64,000 bases of DNA from Crotalaria pallida (lineage: Eukaryota; Streptophyta; Magnoliopsida; Fabales; Fabaceae). Position 1 is the first letter of the stretch, and each line of letters begins with the position of its first letter. The position numbers and the translations under genes are program-made. Below are positions 10,730 to 21,832 of the stretch, in pieces. The stretch covers positions 84,347,501 to 84,411,500 of the forward strand of contig CM075655.1 in assembly GCA_037953625.1 (NCBI GenBank). The letters are read 5' to 3'. The notes beneath the pieces were generated by a model. The model did no database searches, had not been told where the DNA came from, and saw only the letters and a program-made list of their open reading frames with translations.

Positions 10730-12205
10730 ACTCAGGTATCCATTCCACTAGGCATGTCTTGCTCAAGTGGCATATCTTCAAGCCAATCACCATAGATTCC
10801 ATTGATCTTCTTTGGTCCTTTCCACTTCTTCATTAAACACTTTTTACCTGGCCCCAGTTCACTTGCTAGGGGCGTGCTTGGTATTTTGCGATGAGGTGTA
10901 GCAACAGCAGCATCAATGCAGGAATATATGGAACTTTTGTCAATGTCGGAATGGTATAATAAGTTGAAATTGGAATGCCACCTGCTGCAACTTCCACTTC
11001 AACGCGTCCACTAGGAACACGCAACTCTGATACGTAAAACAATCATTGATTAAGAGTTAGAGATGAGAGATGAGAGATGCAAACCAAACAATTTCAGTAG
11101 TTGTAAAAATTATTATATTTTTGTTCACAAGAAGCATATGGTACAAGTTATCATATGCTATATGAAAGTAAATCTTGGATTAAAAGATGAGCAAGACATC
11201 TTTAATTCTTTGAAAATCTAAACAGAGTTCATAGAAAATGCAACCTTTCATTTACATATGATTCCTCAATTCAAAACAGAAGTAAAATCTGCATGAACCG
11301 TAGTACAATTGTGGACCATATCACATATCACATGATGTGGCTACTACATCTTAATTGTGGTGGACCACATTGGCCACTTCAGACCACAACGCAATCAAAA
11401 CAATGATTGAAAAACCTTAATACAACACAATAATTATCAAATCCTCATTTAGAAAACACATGTTGTCAAAAGAATATATCAACTAGACACAAACAAATAT
11501 GAAATCCTCAGTTAGAATGTGTGAAATCACATTCCATTGAGTGATTAACTTTTTACAAGCACAATATAAAGGACAAGGAATAGCAGGGGATGAAAGTTTG
11601 TCAAAATCGATCATTGTCAAAAAATAAAATCATGCACAACAATAAAAAAGACACATTGAATTCAAATTAGAAGGGGAGATCAACACATAATGAGTTTTTT
11701 GGAATGGCTAAAACATATACCTGATTGGCCATGAGCAAAGTGACAATCCTGCCCAAAGGGACAGTGGCCTATTGTCTCCCACTTGATACACAATTTAGTC
11801 TTTCAGAAAGTAGACCTCACATTTCCCCTGAAAGCATTCAATCCCATATTCACAGCCACACCATTATAAGTTTCAACATTATTATTATTGAAGTCATCCA
11901 TGTAGGACTTTGGGGATCCATTAGTTCCAATGCTTATTGCTGAGCTCTCCCTAATTCTCCCAGAATCATCCCTGAACTTGGAAGAATCTTCATGGAGAAA
12001 ACTGCACTTTTCACCATAAGGACACTCCTCCCCATTACAATACTTCTTGCACAGCTTCATCTTATGTATAATTTTCTTATCATCATCCAATTCCCCGTCG
12101 GACGCTCCTCATTCCTTTCACTACCAAGCAAGCCTACAACAAGACCAAGCACATGTTTGACATCATCCATGATACAATTATTGAAATTGCCCTCAATACC
12201 ACCCT
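10730..12205 (-). pseudogene. Tandem CCCH zinc-finger gene, inverted copy (broken)
   Basis: Reading the minus strand, exon one (12205 to about 11721) again encodes LCKKYCNGEECPYGEKCSFLH and, after a stop, the second finger. The position that is TGA in the forward copy is open here (RESSAISIG). The codon before KTKLC is a stop here too, but TGA, not TAG. Exon two (about 11020 to 10730) keeps RVPGGRVEVEVAAGGIPIS, then shifts frame, so the conserved C-terminus is lost. The Cop-1 solo LTR interrupts its 5' part at 12206. A decayed copy. Confidence 0.8.
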
Positions 12206-13965
12206 TGTTGGAAGTCAAGATCTCTCATGGACTTCAAGAAGAATTAAAGGTTAAAGTTTTGATGATAACAAACTCAAGAATCAAGTAATGCTGTCACAAG
12301 TCCTTTCAAGCTCAAGTTGAAGGCTCAAGCAAATAGAAGACTTTAATCCCTTTCCCTTAGGACATGTTGTAAGGTAATGAAGTCTTTTGTTCTTAATGAG
12401 TTAAAAGGCCAATGAGTTTTTCACTTAAAGGAGAAGAAAAAGAGTTTTCGTGAAAATCAGTTTTCTAACTTAGTTTCTGTAGAAATGATTGATGAAACAA
12501 CTCTGGATGTTTTTATGTTATGAAAATCTATTTTTACAAGTGCAAGAAGGAGTAATCAATTACCTTCTTGAAGTAATCGATTAACTTTGTTGCATCACAG
12601 AAAAACCAGAGTGTGTGTAATCGATTATGTGAACTTGGCTAATCCATTACTTTTTGAATAAGAGTAATCGATTACCTGGATCAAGTAATCGATTAACATT
12701 GTTGCATCATACATTTTCCAGAAGCAAAGTAATCGATTATTTCTTTGTAGTAATCGATTACATGATGTTGCATCATACAAAAATCAGAGGCTCAATAATC
12801 GTTTATTAGATTAGTGATAATCGATTATATGAGTTGCATCATATACTAAACAGAAGTGAAGTAATCGATTACATGCATGTGATAATCGATTACTGGTTTT
12901 TCAAATTAATTTCAAAGTTTCTATTTTTAAGGTGATAATCGATTACCTTTATGAAGTAATCGATTACCTCAAATTTTATTGAAAAACGTGTCAGAATCAT
13001 TTTGATTTATTTCCAGATTTGTTTTACTTAATTGATTCTGATTTATTTTCAAAATTCGAATTTGATTTTATTTTTTAATTATTTCCTTAATTGTTTTAAA
13101 TCAAATCCTTAATTTATTTTCTTAAATCTATTTGATATGTATTTGATTTAAAAACCTATTTTATTCTATTACTAAACCATATTTTATCTTATTCTGATTT
13201 TAAAATTGATTTTAATTTGTTTTCTTAAATCTCTTTGATTTAACAAGGTTTTAGTTTTTGAAATATACAAAAGAAAAATCACTTCAACATTCTAAACAAT
13301 TTTTTTATTCCTGACATTCTGATATTCACGTTCTTTCTCTTCTTCTCCAACTATTCTCTGGTTTTCACGTTCATACATTTTTTGAAGAACAAAACCTTGT
13401 TGGCCTTGTAACTTCTCACTAAAGGACTTCATTGCTATAGAGATATTATTGTTGTATCCGTGTTGTTGATAACACACTATACTTTTGTAATCACTCACAT
13501 CATATTGTACTTGAACCATAGATCGTAGGGAGTGTTTCCCTAGGTGTGAAGGATTGTATTCCTTTGTAGGGTGAGGAACCCTTGTGTGATATTGAGGCCC
13601 CTAGCGAACGGAGGTTCGTAGTAGTGTGCGGGGTGCTCTGGTTGTAATTGGGTGCGACTCAATTGCTGGCTATAGAAATCTCAAGCGGGTCGCTTGGGGA
13701 CTCGAGTAGGCCTTTCGACGGGAAGGCTGAACCAGTATAAAATTTCCTGGTGCAAGCTTTTCTATCCCTATCACTTTTAATTTTCGCATTTTCGTTTATT
13801 TACGTTTCCGCGCTACTCTTATTTTATTATCAATCGATTTCGCTCTCAATCTCAAACGTCTAATCTCTCCATAGCAAAAATAATTTTTAAATTGTAAGTG
13901 CTTTTGCAATAAATTAATAAAACTCGATTCACCCCCCTCTCGAGATTTTGAGGCCAAACCTAACA
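12206..13965 (+). mobile_element. Cop-1 solo LTR with TSD ACCCT
   Basis: It runs from TGTTGGAAGTC to CCTAACA and is flanked by ACCCT at 12201-12205 and 13966-13970, a clean 5 bp TSD. Removing LTR plus one TSD joins the minus-strand CCCH exon exactly as it reads in the forward copy. It is the same insertion as the 3' LTR at 733-2485: same flank and same orientation. Unequal recombination between LTRs must have removed the internal part in this copy. The palindrome array at about 12551-12970 is intact, including the last pair, which is damaged in the left copy. Confidence 0.9.
12551..12970 (+). repeat. Paired TAATCGATTA palindromes in the solo LTR
   Basis: Same array as at 1080-1486 with slightly different decay: the first site is TAATCAATTA here and intact on the left, while TAATCGATTA is intact here where the left copy has TAATCAATTA. 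The last pair (about 12937/12958) has intact sites 21 bp apart. Changes are mostly CG to CA or TG, as expected for methylated CpG. Confidence 0.85.
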
Positions 13966-14674
13966 ACCCTTACTATTACTGCAGACAACAGCATGTCCAA
14001 TGAAGCTAAGGCCTGGGTTCAACCATAAGAGCACAAGTTTTTATGTCGCTCCGGGCGGCTTCTTAAAAAATGATGCATTCGATTCATCTATGACAAATGG
14101 CTTATAAGACAACATAATTTTCATGAAAATACTCCCAACATGGAGGAAAGGCCCACTTTCAGGGTTGTCTTTGATCACTATCAGTAATCCATACGATAGC
14201 AAGCCATCATAAAATCCTAAATCGTATTGTGATCTTTCCTAAGCTATTTCAAATTTTCCACAACTTGATATCATAACAATTTTGTCCTTTCTTGAAATCA
14301 ATCTCCACACTTGATCGATAAATCCCACACTGTGGCATATATCAACTAGGCATGTAATTATGGCGGGTGACTTGTTGCAACAGCAGGCTATGTGCATAGC
14401 TGTAAAAACAATATTAATCCAACGATTATATATATATATATATATATATATATCATATAAATATATACTATTACTATAAGCCAAATGACATCATCACGAG
14501 AGTTTACTCAAAACCGTGGAGGAAGATAATGAGAAGTTCCTACAAAGACTTAGCCAATAAGGTTTGTCAATACATTAACCATGGTGTTTTTCAATTACTT
14601 TACCCTAAATTTTTTTTTCAAAAATCTTATATATATATATATATATCCAAATTTAAACACTTAGTAAATATATT
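13966..14674 (-). pseudogene. CCCH-gene remnant and flank, right copy
   Basis: Continues the inverted CCCH gene on the minus strand for about 55 bp beyond the LTR, then runs into the same unidentified flank as 2486-3189. The minus-strand reading TAMHIACCCNKSP is present again, with the same following stop. AT microsatellites lie at about 14427-14452 and 14627-14646. The truncated Gyp-C LTR begins next to the second one. Confidence 0.5.
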
Positions 14675-15960
14675 TATCCTCATGCTTGCCAACACGTCAG
14701 GCATGCAGTAAGGAACGTGTTTAAAGCCTTCATGGTGAAGGAACCCCCCTCTTGTTGATCAAAACCCATCTCAAAAGGAAAGCAACACAGCTTTCTGGTG
14801 TGCTCTTGCTCCCTTTCGTTCTCCTTCTCTGGGCAGTCGTAAACCACGAAACTTATACACACTTGAAGCCCTTTGTTCCTTCTTGACATAGGAATTGAAA
14901 TCACGTGAATCGATGCACCACGTAGAGAGTTATCGACATGCGAAGTTAGCTCCCTGAATCATATTTCCATCCCAGCCTGACAATCGATTATCATGTCTGT
15001 CTAAGACCAGCAATTTGAAAATACACGTGGTAATCAATTGTCCAACCCTGACAATCGATTATCCTGGTCCAGAATTGATATTTTCCAACTTTGATGATAC
15101 TTAAGCTTTAGCCAAGTCATAAATGTGATTTTTGGAATGACAATTGTGATAAATCGACTAAGTGAATCAAGAATGTATTTGGATTGGAAATATTATGGTT
15201 TGGTAATCGGAAAAAGGTTTGCACTTATATGCATCATGTGCAACGATTAAGATGGTAAGGCTTAATGAGGCTAGAATGCAATATGTCACAAAGCCATTGG
15301 GCTATGGTGTAGTATGTGTCTCGAGGCCAATTCACGCTAATGTTGAGTTAGCTCTGGTTCCAATAGTTGATGCTTGATTAGCCTAGGGCGAGGAATGCCC
15401 CGTGGTCATTAAGCTAGAACATGTAATGTTCCAAGGCTCGCTCCCATTGTACAGGTGGATGACTAGACTAGGTTAAGGAATAAACCACGAGGTCCGATCC
15501 TACCAAACCGTTGTAGCTCCGAGAGATTAGAATTTTGATGGACATGCATCATGCCACTTAATTATTAGATAATATGATTGTGAATAAATGGATTGAGCAC
15601 GTGATTTTCATTATGATGATTATGCGTGAATGTTTGTTCATGGTTACTAAGTCTATTATCCGCTTACGCGATATGACAAGTGATTTACTCCTATCTACCA
15701 TGTTTGTGTGGTAGGTACAAGTGACAATTCGAGTTGGTTGACCCGTCGAGCCACAGACTCAAGCAGAAAGGAAAGGTACTCAATTGCTCATCGACCTTGT
15801 TTGGTCCATTGTAACCCTAAGATGTTGTACTTTGAAAAGGAAACATTTTTATTCACTATCTTTCAATAAAGGGAATTTTTATTTTTCGTCGTAACTCTTT
15901 TGATAAAATTATTTCATTCCCTTTATAAAAGATAAGGGTGTTACATTATGGTATCAGAGC

Positions 15961-18148
15961 AGATCCTTCCTTTCGTCCTGAGAGTATGGTTTCATCACCT
16001 CTATTGTCAATCTCTGTCAAAAATATCATTAGAAGTCATTAGAAATGTAAGAATCTTGTTTGATTTTAGAAATTGTCTAAATCAAACATAGCGATTTTGT
16101 TGTTAAGCTTCGGTCAAGTTATGACAAACTCGTGCTCATCTACCTCTGTTACGATTAGAAGAAAGGATGTTAGTTAAGCAAAGAGAGAATGATAATCAAT
16201 GGGCAAGGGCAAACAAATGTCACCCCAACGGAAATGGAAAATCTCTAGAACTTAACTAACCAAACAAAATCTAATGGTGACGAATAATCTTTATCTTTCA
16301 ATTCATTGAATAGAAAGATGCATCTCGTAATCTTCCTTGTGGAGGATTATAAACTTCAATTGGATTGATATGGTCCATCTATCAATGGTATGTGATGTTA
16401 GGATTGGCCACCCTAATATTTACAACTATTGGCAGAAATGATCATAAATATCCAAAAACCTCATTCTAATCGAAATGCGCGGTGGAAACAACCGAAAATA
16501 GATCTTTCACTACTTAATCCCTTTTATTGACCTAATCCTTGATCGCTTATCCTTATGAAAGTAGAACTCCAGCAAACCATTTTCTTGGATCACCACTTAG
16601 CATTTTTGGAAAATGGAATTCCCTATACCTGGATTGTTAAACCTCGATAATACCTTTCCAAAGAATAATCTTTTATGATCTTGTTCGAAGTTCTTTTATT
16701 CCAAAGTAAATGAATCTTTCCCACAACGATGATGAATTCCTCATATCCTTCGAATGATTCGGCATCCCTACCCGACGAATCCCTTATTCACTTACCCTTG
16801 TGACTATTTTGGGTTTCTTTTGAGAATTTTTTATTTTTTTTTGGTTTTGTAGTTAGAATTTTGTTGTGCTTCATATCTAGGCATCTTGAAACCTTAAGAA
16901 CTTAGAATATTTTCCAATCATGATAATCTTGAGTTGTTAAACTTTTTAAAGTTATTTATTAGAGCATTCTTAAAACCATCCCCACATTTTGGAATTTTGA
17001 ATTTTTGAAGAAACCTTCTTAAGGATATTATCTTATAAATGAACATTTCCCCTCAAGACCCTTTTATCTGGATAATGAAAGAAAAACTGTTTGAAATGCT
17101 AATATGAATATGTTAATCCCTGAATCTTTTGGAAAATAATGAATCCCCTTATAACCATTGTTGGACTTTCTTTTGGTGAATTGCAACCGCCATAGATAAT
17201 TAATTTTTTGAGAAACTTTTAGGGTAAGCATTTCTAATCATTCCCATAACATATGAAAATTTTATTCCACAATTTTCCAAACACCTTGAAATAAATTTTG
17301 AAAAACCCCTTTAAAAGAGAATTTTCTCATATCTTAATAAAAGTAAATATTTCGTAATCGATATGTGAGAGAAAATTTCTAGAGATCTTAAATGTTGAAC
17401 TATGGGAGAAAATACTTCCTAAACCTTTTCATAGAGAGTTCCTTATAATACACGATAGTTTTCAATTATCACCCGAATCAGTAATTTTTGTAAACTCAAT
17501 GGTTTAAAATTAAAGGAATTCCTAAAATTGTTTCTCATAGTAACACTATAATTTTTAAAAGGATCTTTTCAATGCATCATGTGATAAATCGTTCACCTAA
17601 GAATTTCCTTAAGATCCTTTTTCTCCAGTATAAAGAACTTTTTAGAAATTTGAACCTACACAGATACGTTCTCATACTCTTACTTTTCGAACACTCCAGA
17701 TTGTGCAATTTTGAAAGGATTTTCAAAATAAGAATTTTTAATTGCTATGGAAACTAATTCCAAGATTTTCCTGATACCCCAGAAATTTTGATTTCTTCTT
17801 AGAAGAGGTTTTCCTCGTGATCTTACTCTGAACTCCTTAATAAGAATCATTTTCTTAAGCTCTTTTACCTACGAATAAGGGAGGACTCTTCAATTCTTTT
17901 ATAATGGATAGAAGAATTCTCCTTGAAATCTTTTATTTTTGTTTGATAAAACCTTTAGTCTAATGTGTGAAGTATAGAAAATTTGATGACCTTTATTCGA
18001 AAACTTATTTTTCAACAAATTTAGTTTTCAAACTAAATCCCCCTGATAGTATCTGACCAATTCCCCGATAGAGTGTTAGGGTAACCTAGTAAAACTATCG
18101 TTCTATAATTAAGACGGACAACATAAGGAAACCACTCTAAGAAGAACA
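15961..18148 (+). other. Gyp-C leader, no gene seen
   Basis: About 2.2 kb between primer-binding site and gag ATG. AT-rich with many stops in all frames; short ORFs here look like chance. The first 1 kb matches 4476-5520; the rest is present only in this copy. I see nothing else in it. Confidence 0.6.
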
Positions 18149-18900
18149 ATGACAACCGGACGAGGCCTCGAACTCTTAGAGAAGCTTATGGGTAAACTAG
18201 ATCGAGTAGCCCAATCTCGGAATCAAGAATCCATAAAAGAACGTGAATGGTTAGGGAAACCAACCCACCCATATTTACCGGAGGCGATAACCTAGATAGT
18301 GCCCCAAGATGGATACGAGAGATAGAGAAGATCTTCCAAGTAATGCAATGTACAGATGACTGAAAGGTACCCCTAGCCACATTCATGTTAGTAGGAAAAG
18401 CTAAAGATCGGTGGAATCATGCACTGAAAGCAGAAAAAGGGACAGTTACTTGGAATGTTTTCAAGGAAAAGCTTCTTGACAAGTATTTCCCTAAGGATCT
18501 GAAGGAAAGCAAGGAAATAGAATTTTTGGAGTTAAAACAAGGAAGCATGAGCATCAGTGAATAGGTTGCCAAGTTTGAAGAATTGAGCAGATATTCAGCA
18601 AGTTGCCAACATTATCTCGATGAAAGATCAAGGTGTGTGAAGTTGGAGAATGGGTTACGATCGGATATTAGCTCGCACATGGTCACCATGAGATCAATAA
18701 TTTCCCTAAGCTAATCTACATGTGTAAAATTTACAAAAAAGACATGAAGGCAAAAATGGTTTATGATCAGAGTCTTCAAATCAGGAGGACGTGGAACGAC
18801 AACACGATCAAGAACAAAGTTTTATGTACCATCAGGAGCCATGTCACAAGAGAAGCAATAAAGGAAGGAAGAAGAAGAAGACCAATAGTGTCTCAGTAAA
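18149..18900 (+). pseudogene. Gyp-C gag, 5' part (broken; 3' part at 42376)
   Basis: It opens MTTGRGLELLEKLMGKLDRV and shows the Ty3 gag core: DRWNHALKAEKGTVTW, FKEKLLDKYFPKDLKE, EFLELKQGSMSISE and KFEELSRYSA. It forms the virus-like particle in active relatives. At least three stops and frameshifts break it (TGA near 18360, TAG near 18562, further ones after 18710). At 18900 the Gyp-A element cuts it. The reading resumes at 42376 with a basic stretch and a decayed CCHC knuckle (CKTCKQREHYS, stop, DC), ending about 42510. Confidence 0.8.
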
Positions 18901-19164
18901 TGTAACACCCTTAATTTTCGTCTCCCGGATAATAGGAAATTAATAATAAACGTTTTATTATTAATTTATATGGTTTTCCAATTTTATGTTTTGTATTTAA
19001 TTAGCCGGAAATATAAAAATAAGTTGAAATATTTTTATATGGCAAATAAATGCAAAATATAAGAATATTGCATTTTAGTCCCTGGAATAGGACCTAAATG
19101 TAATATTGAAAAGGTTCTTGGAGGGAAAGATTTAAAAATAGTAATTTTTAAATTTTGAACTAAT

Positions 19165-20667
19165 CTAACCGGTTAGTAATGCCCTGTAACCGGTTAGACG
19201 ATGAACCCAGAAACTGGGTTAGTGGATTTTGATGAGTAATCACTTGATTAATCCAATTAATCGCCACGAAATCAACCTTAGATCAGTGGAAACCACGTGT
19301 CACCATGCATGCAAATCCAATTTGCCTATAAATTGTAGAATTTCAGAGGAGTTGAGGTTGATTGTTGCTGGTTTGTGTTGAAGAAGGGAAACTAGGGTTT
19401 CAATTTTGTTCTGGGCAATTCGTTTTATTCCTTGAGTGTTAGAGAGCAAAACACACATTTCTGAAAAGCTTAAATCCAGGGCTTTTCAGTGGTATACACT
19501 TTGTGAGTTGAGTTTTCGTGTGGAAGGAGAAATCCATCTTGGAAGCTAGGAATTGGAAACTGAGTTCTTTGTCATTCCTGTTCTGGAAGCTGAATTCCAG
19601 CCTTGATTTTGGTAAGTGTAGTTCACCATTAAGCCTCAAATCTCTTTGATTCTCTAGTGCATGTTACCTAGATTGAGTTCTAATCATTTTCCCCAATTTT
19701 CTTGGCCAATTGCTATATCCAATTTTCTGGTCTTTGGCCCTGTTGATGGAATTCGTGGCTGAAAGCAGATTAGAGTAATTGTGGGGAATCTGTGGTCTTT
19801 CTTCAAAATCAGTGTTGATTGTCATCGAACTCTGTCTTAAGGTATGGGAGAATTCTACCTTATACTAGATTTAGACTAAAAAAAAGCAAGTGAATTAGGA
19901 TTTGAGTTAACAAAACTCAAAAGGGCATTATGTGTTTTAAAGCACAAAGGCTTGGAGGCCAAAATATGGTTCAATCCTGTGTTGAGCAGATTGAAATTGA
20001 TGCATGCAAGTGATTTAAGGTTTAAAATCATAAAGTAAATGTTGATTGTGAGTTTTGTGGTATTGAATGGTGTTTGTGTTGATTTTTATGCAAATTGATA
20101 CCATAAACTTGATGCATGCAAATCAAATGTGTTTCTGGGTATGAACATATTGTTTTTAGGGCATATGAAGTTTGAGGATGTTGGAATTGGGTTAGATTTG
20201 AGAAAAGAAAAGAATAGTTTGTCAAAACTCTGTTTTGAGTGGACTGACTGCATAATCTAACCGGTTACTCGATAATTGTAACCAGTTAGACACTGTAAAA
20301 TTTCAAAGAAAATCAATTTATTAAATCAGTCCTAAGGTTTTAGTGATTTTGGCTCAAATCTATACTTTAATTTCATTATAAATAATCTGAAGATGAGAGC
20401 TTATAATATCATGGTTCAGATTTGAAGGAATGGAGTTTATGCCTTAAATTAATGAAATAATTTCAAGAGGAGATTATGTTCATTGGAGAATGAAATGTGA
20501 TTTAGACCTTTGAATGATAAAACAGTGGTTTTTGGAGGCATAAAACAATGTTAAACTTGTTATAGATTGGGTAGAAAATTCAAGAAAAAAGGGTTTTTCT
20601 GAATTACAATGGTAAACAGTTCAGGTCTGTAATTCTAACCGGTTAGCCTGAAATTGTAACCGGTTAG
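19165..20667 (+). repeat. CTAACCGGTTAG palindrome pairs in the Gyp-A 5' LTR
   Basis: Three pairs of TAACCGGTTA, with starts at 19166/19187, 20258/20279 and 20636/20657. All are exactly 21 bp apart. The first pair is upstream of the TATA box; the others are in the predicted intron. One site is TAACCAGTTAG (20279), a CpG-type decay. The same pairs at the same spacing occur in the 3' LTR (38778-42370), in A3 (52725/52746 and 53816/53837) and in A4 (near 57487, 56395 and 56030). Confidence 0.9.
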
Positions 20668-20916
20668 TACCTGAATCTGAAAAATAAAAAGTTAAGTTTT
20701 TGAATACCATTGGTTATATTTTTCCAATCTAAACTTAAAGGCATGTTTTTGAGATAATTCAAAGGAGAATTATGTGCCAAAGGTTGTGCCTCCACTAAAT
20801 CATTCAAAAGAGGAAATTGGAATATTTCTAAATCACATAATTAATGCAAAGATAAAACCAACCCCGATATTTGTGCATCCATATAGATTGGAAGTCTGGT
20901 TGGTAGGAACGTTTAT

Positions 20917-21136
20917 CATATTCTGGGAATATGAGGAGGGTACTCCGGGAGTACCAAATTAGAACCTACTTGATGACACATTATAGATATGTGGCCAGTG
21001 TCCGGGACCTGGTTTTTATGCGTTCTGGGAACGTATGCGTTCTGGGAACGTGGTGCACACTCCGGGAGTGATGCTTATTATCCAAGTATGGTTCGGCATT
21101 ATGTTCTGGGAACAAATGTAGGTGTTCCGGGAACAC
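20917..21136 (+). repeat. Cluster of short hairpins with matching arm changes (Gyp-A)
   Basis: At least seven short palindromes share the centre C-Y-GGG but have different arms: CATATTC/GAATATG (20917-20933), GGTACTC/GAGTACC (20939-20955), CGTTC/GAACG (21021-21033 and 21038-21050), CACTC/GAGTG (21058-21070), TGTTC/GAACA (21102-21114) and GTGTTC/GAACAC (21122-21136). When one arm differs, the other differs to match. Copies in the other LTRs are at 40795-41014, 58081-58283 and 55546-55764 (minus). It ends about 220 bp before the splice acceptor. Confidence 0.8.
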
Positions 21137-21358
21137 AAGGGTGTATTGGATGGACGTCCAAGATGGACTTTAGAGGCCTCAATTGTGGATAGGAAATCAT
21201 ACATCATGCCACTTGCATTATAAGAAATATAATGTTGAAAATTGGTGTGCTCATATGTATTTGCATTATTATCTATCCATGATATACCTGTGTTTGTAAT
21301 TTTAGTCTTTATCAATTATGTATATGTGTATACTTACTCTCTGTGCCCTGTTTAGGTG

Positions 21359-21832
21359 ATGGCCAGATACCTAGCTTGCATCGAGATACGCCCTATCCCT
21401 AGTGGTATATGGACGTATGAGGAGCACCGTGCCACTTTTGAGGGGGAGGTTGAGATCACTCTCTACCACCCTAACCCTCTGGTGCGAGTGCGACCTCGTC
21501 GATTTAGGATCCCATTAGTCTATACTATGCATGTTCCACCCTTTTATACATATAGAGGACCACCCCCGGCTCGACCTATGCGTCGTTTTCATAGTTTTCG
21601 TTTCAGAGCTGCCACTCGTTCTCATCCTTCCTCCCATAGAGTTGTCACTGAGGAGACTCCTTCTCCTGGTCCGACTGACTATGATAGGACTGCTTCTGCA
21701 GATCCTAGACCCAGTGGTGGGGTCTCCACCCATTCGGGCGAGGTCAAGGAGGACCCTGTGGAGGATGAGAGCGAGAAGGAGGTGCATGTTGAGCCGACTG
21801 TTTCTGCTAGAGGTGGACCCGCTTGTTCATAG
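21359..21832 (+). CDS. LTR-encoded 157-residue protein of unknown function (Gyp-A 5' LTR)
   Basis: The ORF lies wholly inside the LTR, upstream of gag, starting 3 bases after a splice acceptor. The start I choose is ATG 21359 (MARYLACIEIRPIPSGIW); the GTG at 21356 is less likely. Residues 1-60 look globular with alternating hydrophobics (FEGEVEITLYHPNP). A basic run RVRPRRFRIP follows, then an aromatic/proline segment (VPPFYTYRGPPP), a Ser/Thr/Pro part, and an acidic tail (EDPVEDESEKE). I see no known domain, signal peptide or membrane segment. Four other LTRs carry intact versions. Differences from the Gyp-B version are mostly synonymous, which points to selection on the protein. Possibly nucleic-acid binding, from the basic run; that is a guess. 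Confidence 0.65.
   Translation: MARYLACIEIRPIPSGIWTYEEHRATFEGEVEITLYHPNPLVRVRPRRFRIPLVYTMHVPPFYTYRGPPPARPMRRFHSFRFRAATRSHPSSHRVVTEETPSPGPTDYDRTASADPRPSGGVSTHSGEVKEDPVEDESEKEVHVEPTVSARGGPACS

Larger units (their letters stand above)
8569..12205. repeat. Large inverted repeat of the CCCH gene
   Basis: The left arm, 8569-10353, is repeated in reverse at 10487-12205 and continues after the solo LTR at 13966-14020. Arms are about 1.75 kb, cover exon, intron and 3' end, and differ by scattered substitutions and small indels. The genes are tail to tail, separated by a 133 bp spacer. A transcript running through would fold into a long hairpin RNA. Confidence 0.9.
19165..21355 (+). promoter_or_regulatory. 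Gyp-A 5' LTR: promoter, ATG-poor leader and intron
   Basis: A palindrome pair (19166/19187) lies about 150 bp before a TATA box (TATAAAT, 19327-19333). I find no ATG from the TATA region to a strong donor, TTTTG|GTAAGT, at 19611/19612. A 1.74 kb stretch follows with two more palindrome pairs and the hairpin cluster, ending in a pyrimidine-rich acceptor CCCTGTTTAG at 21355. After splicing, the first ATG is that of the LTR ORF at 21359, in good context (GTGATGG). The TATA-donor-acceptor order is kept in the other four LTRs of this kind. Inference; no transcript data. Confidence 0.65.
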
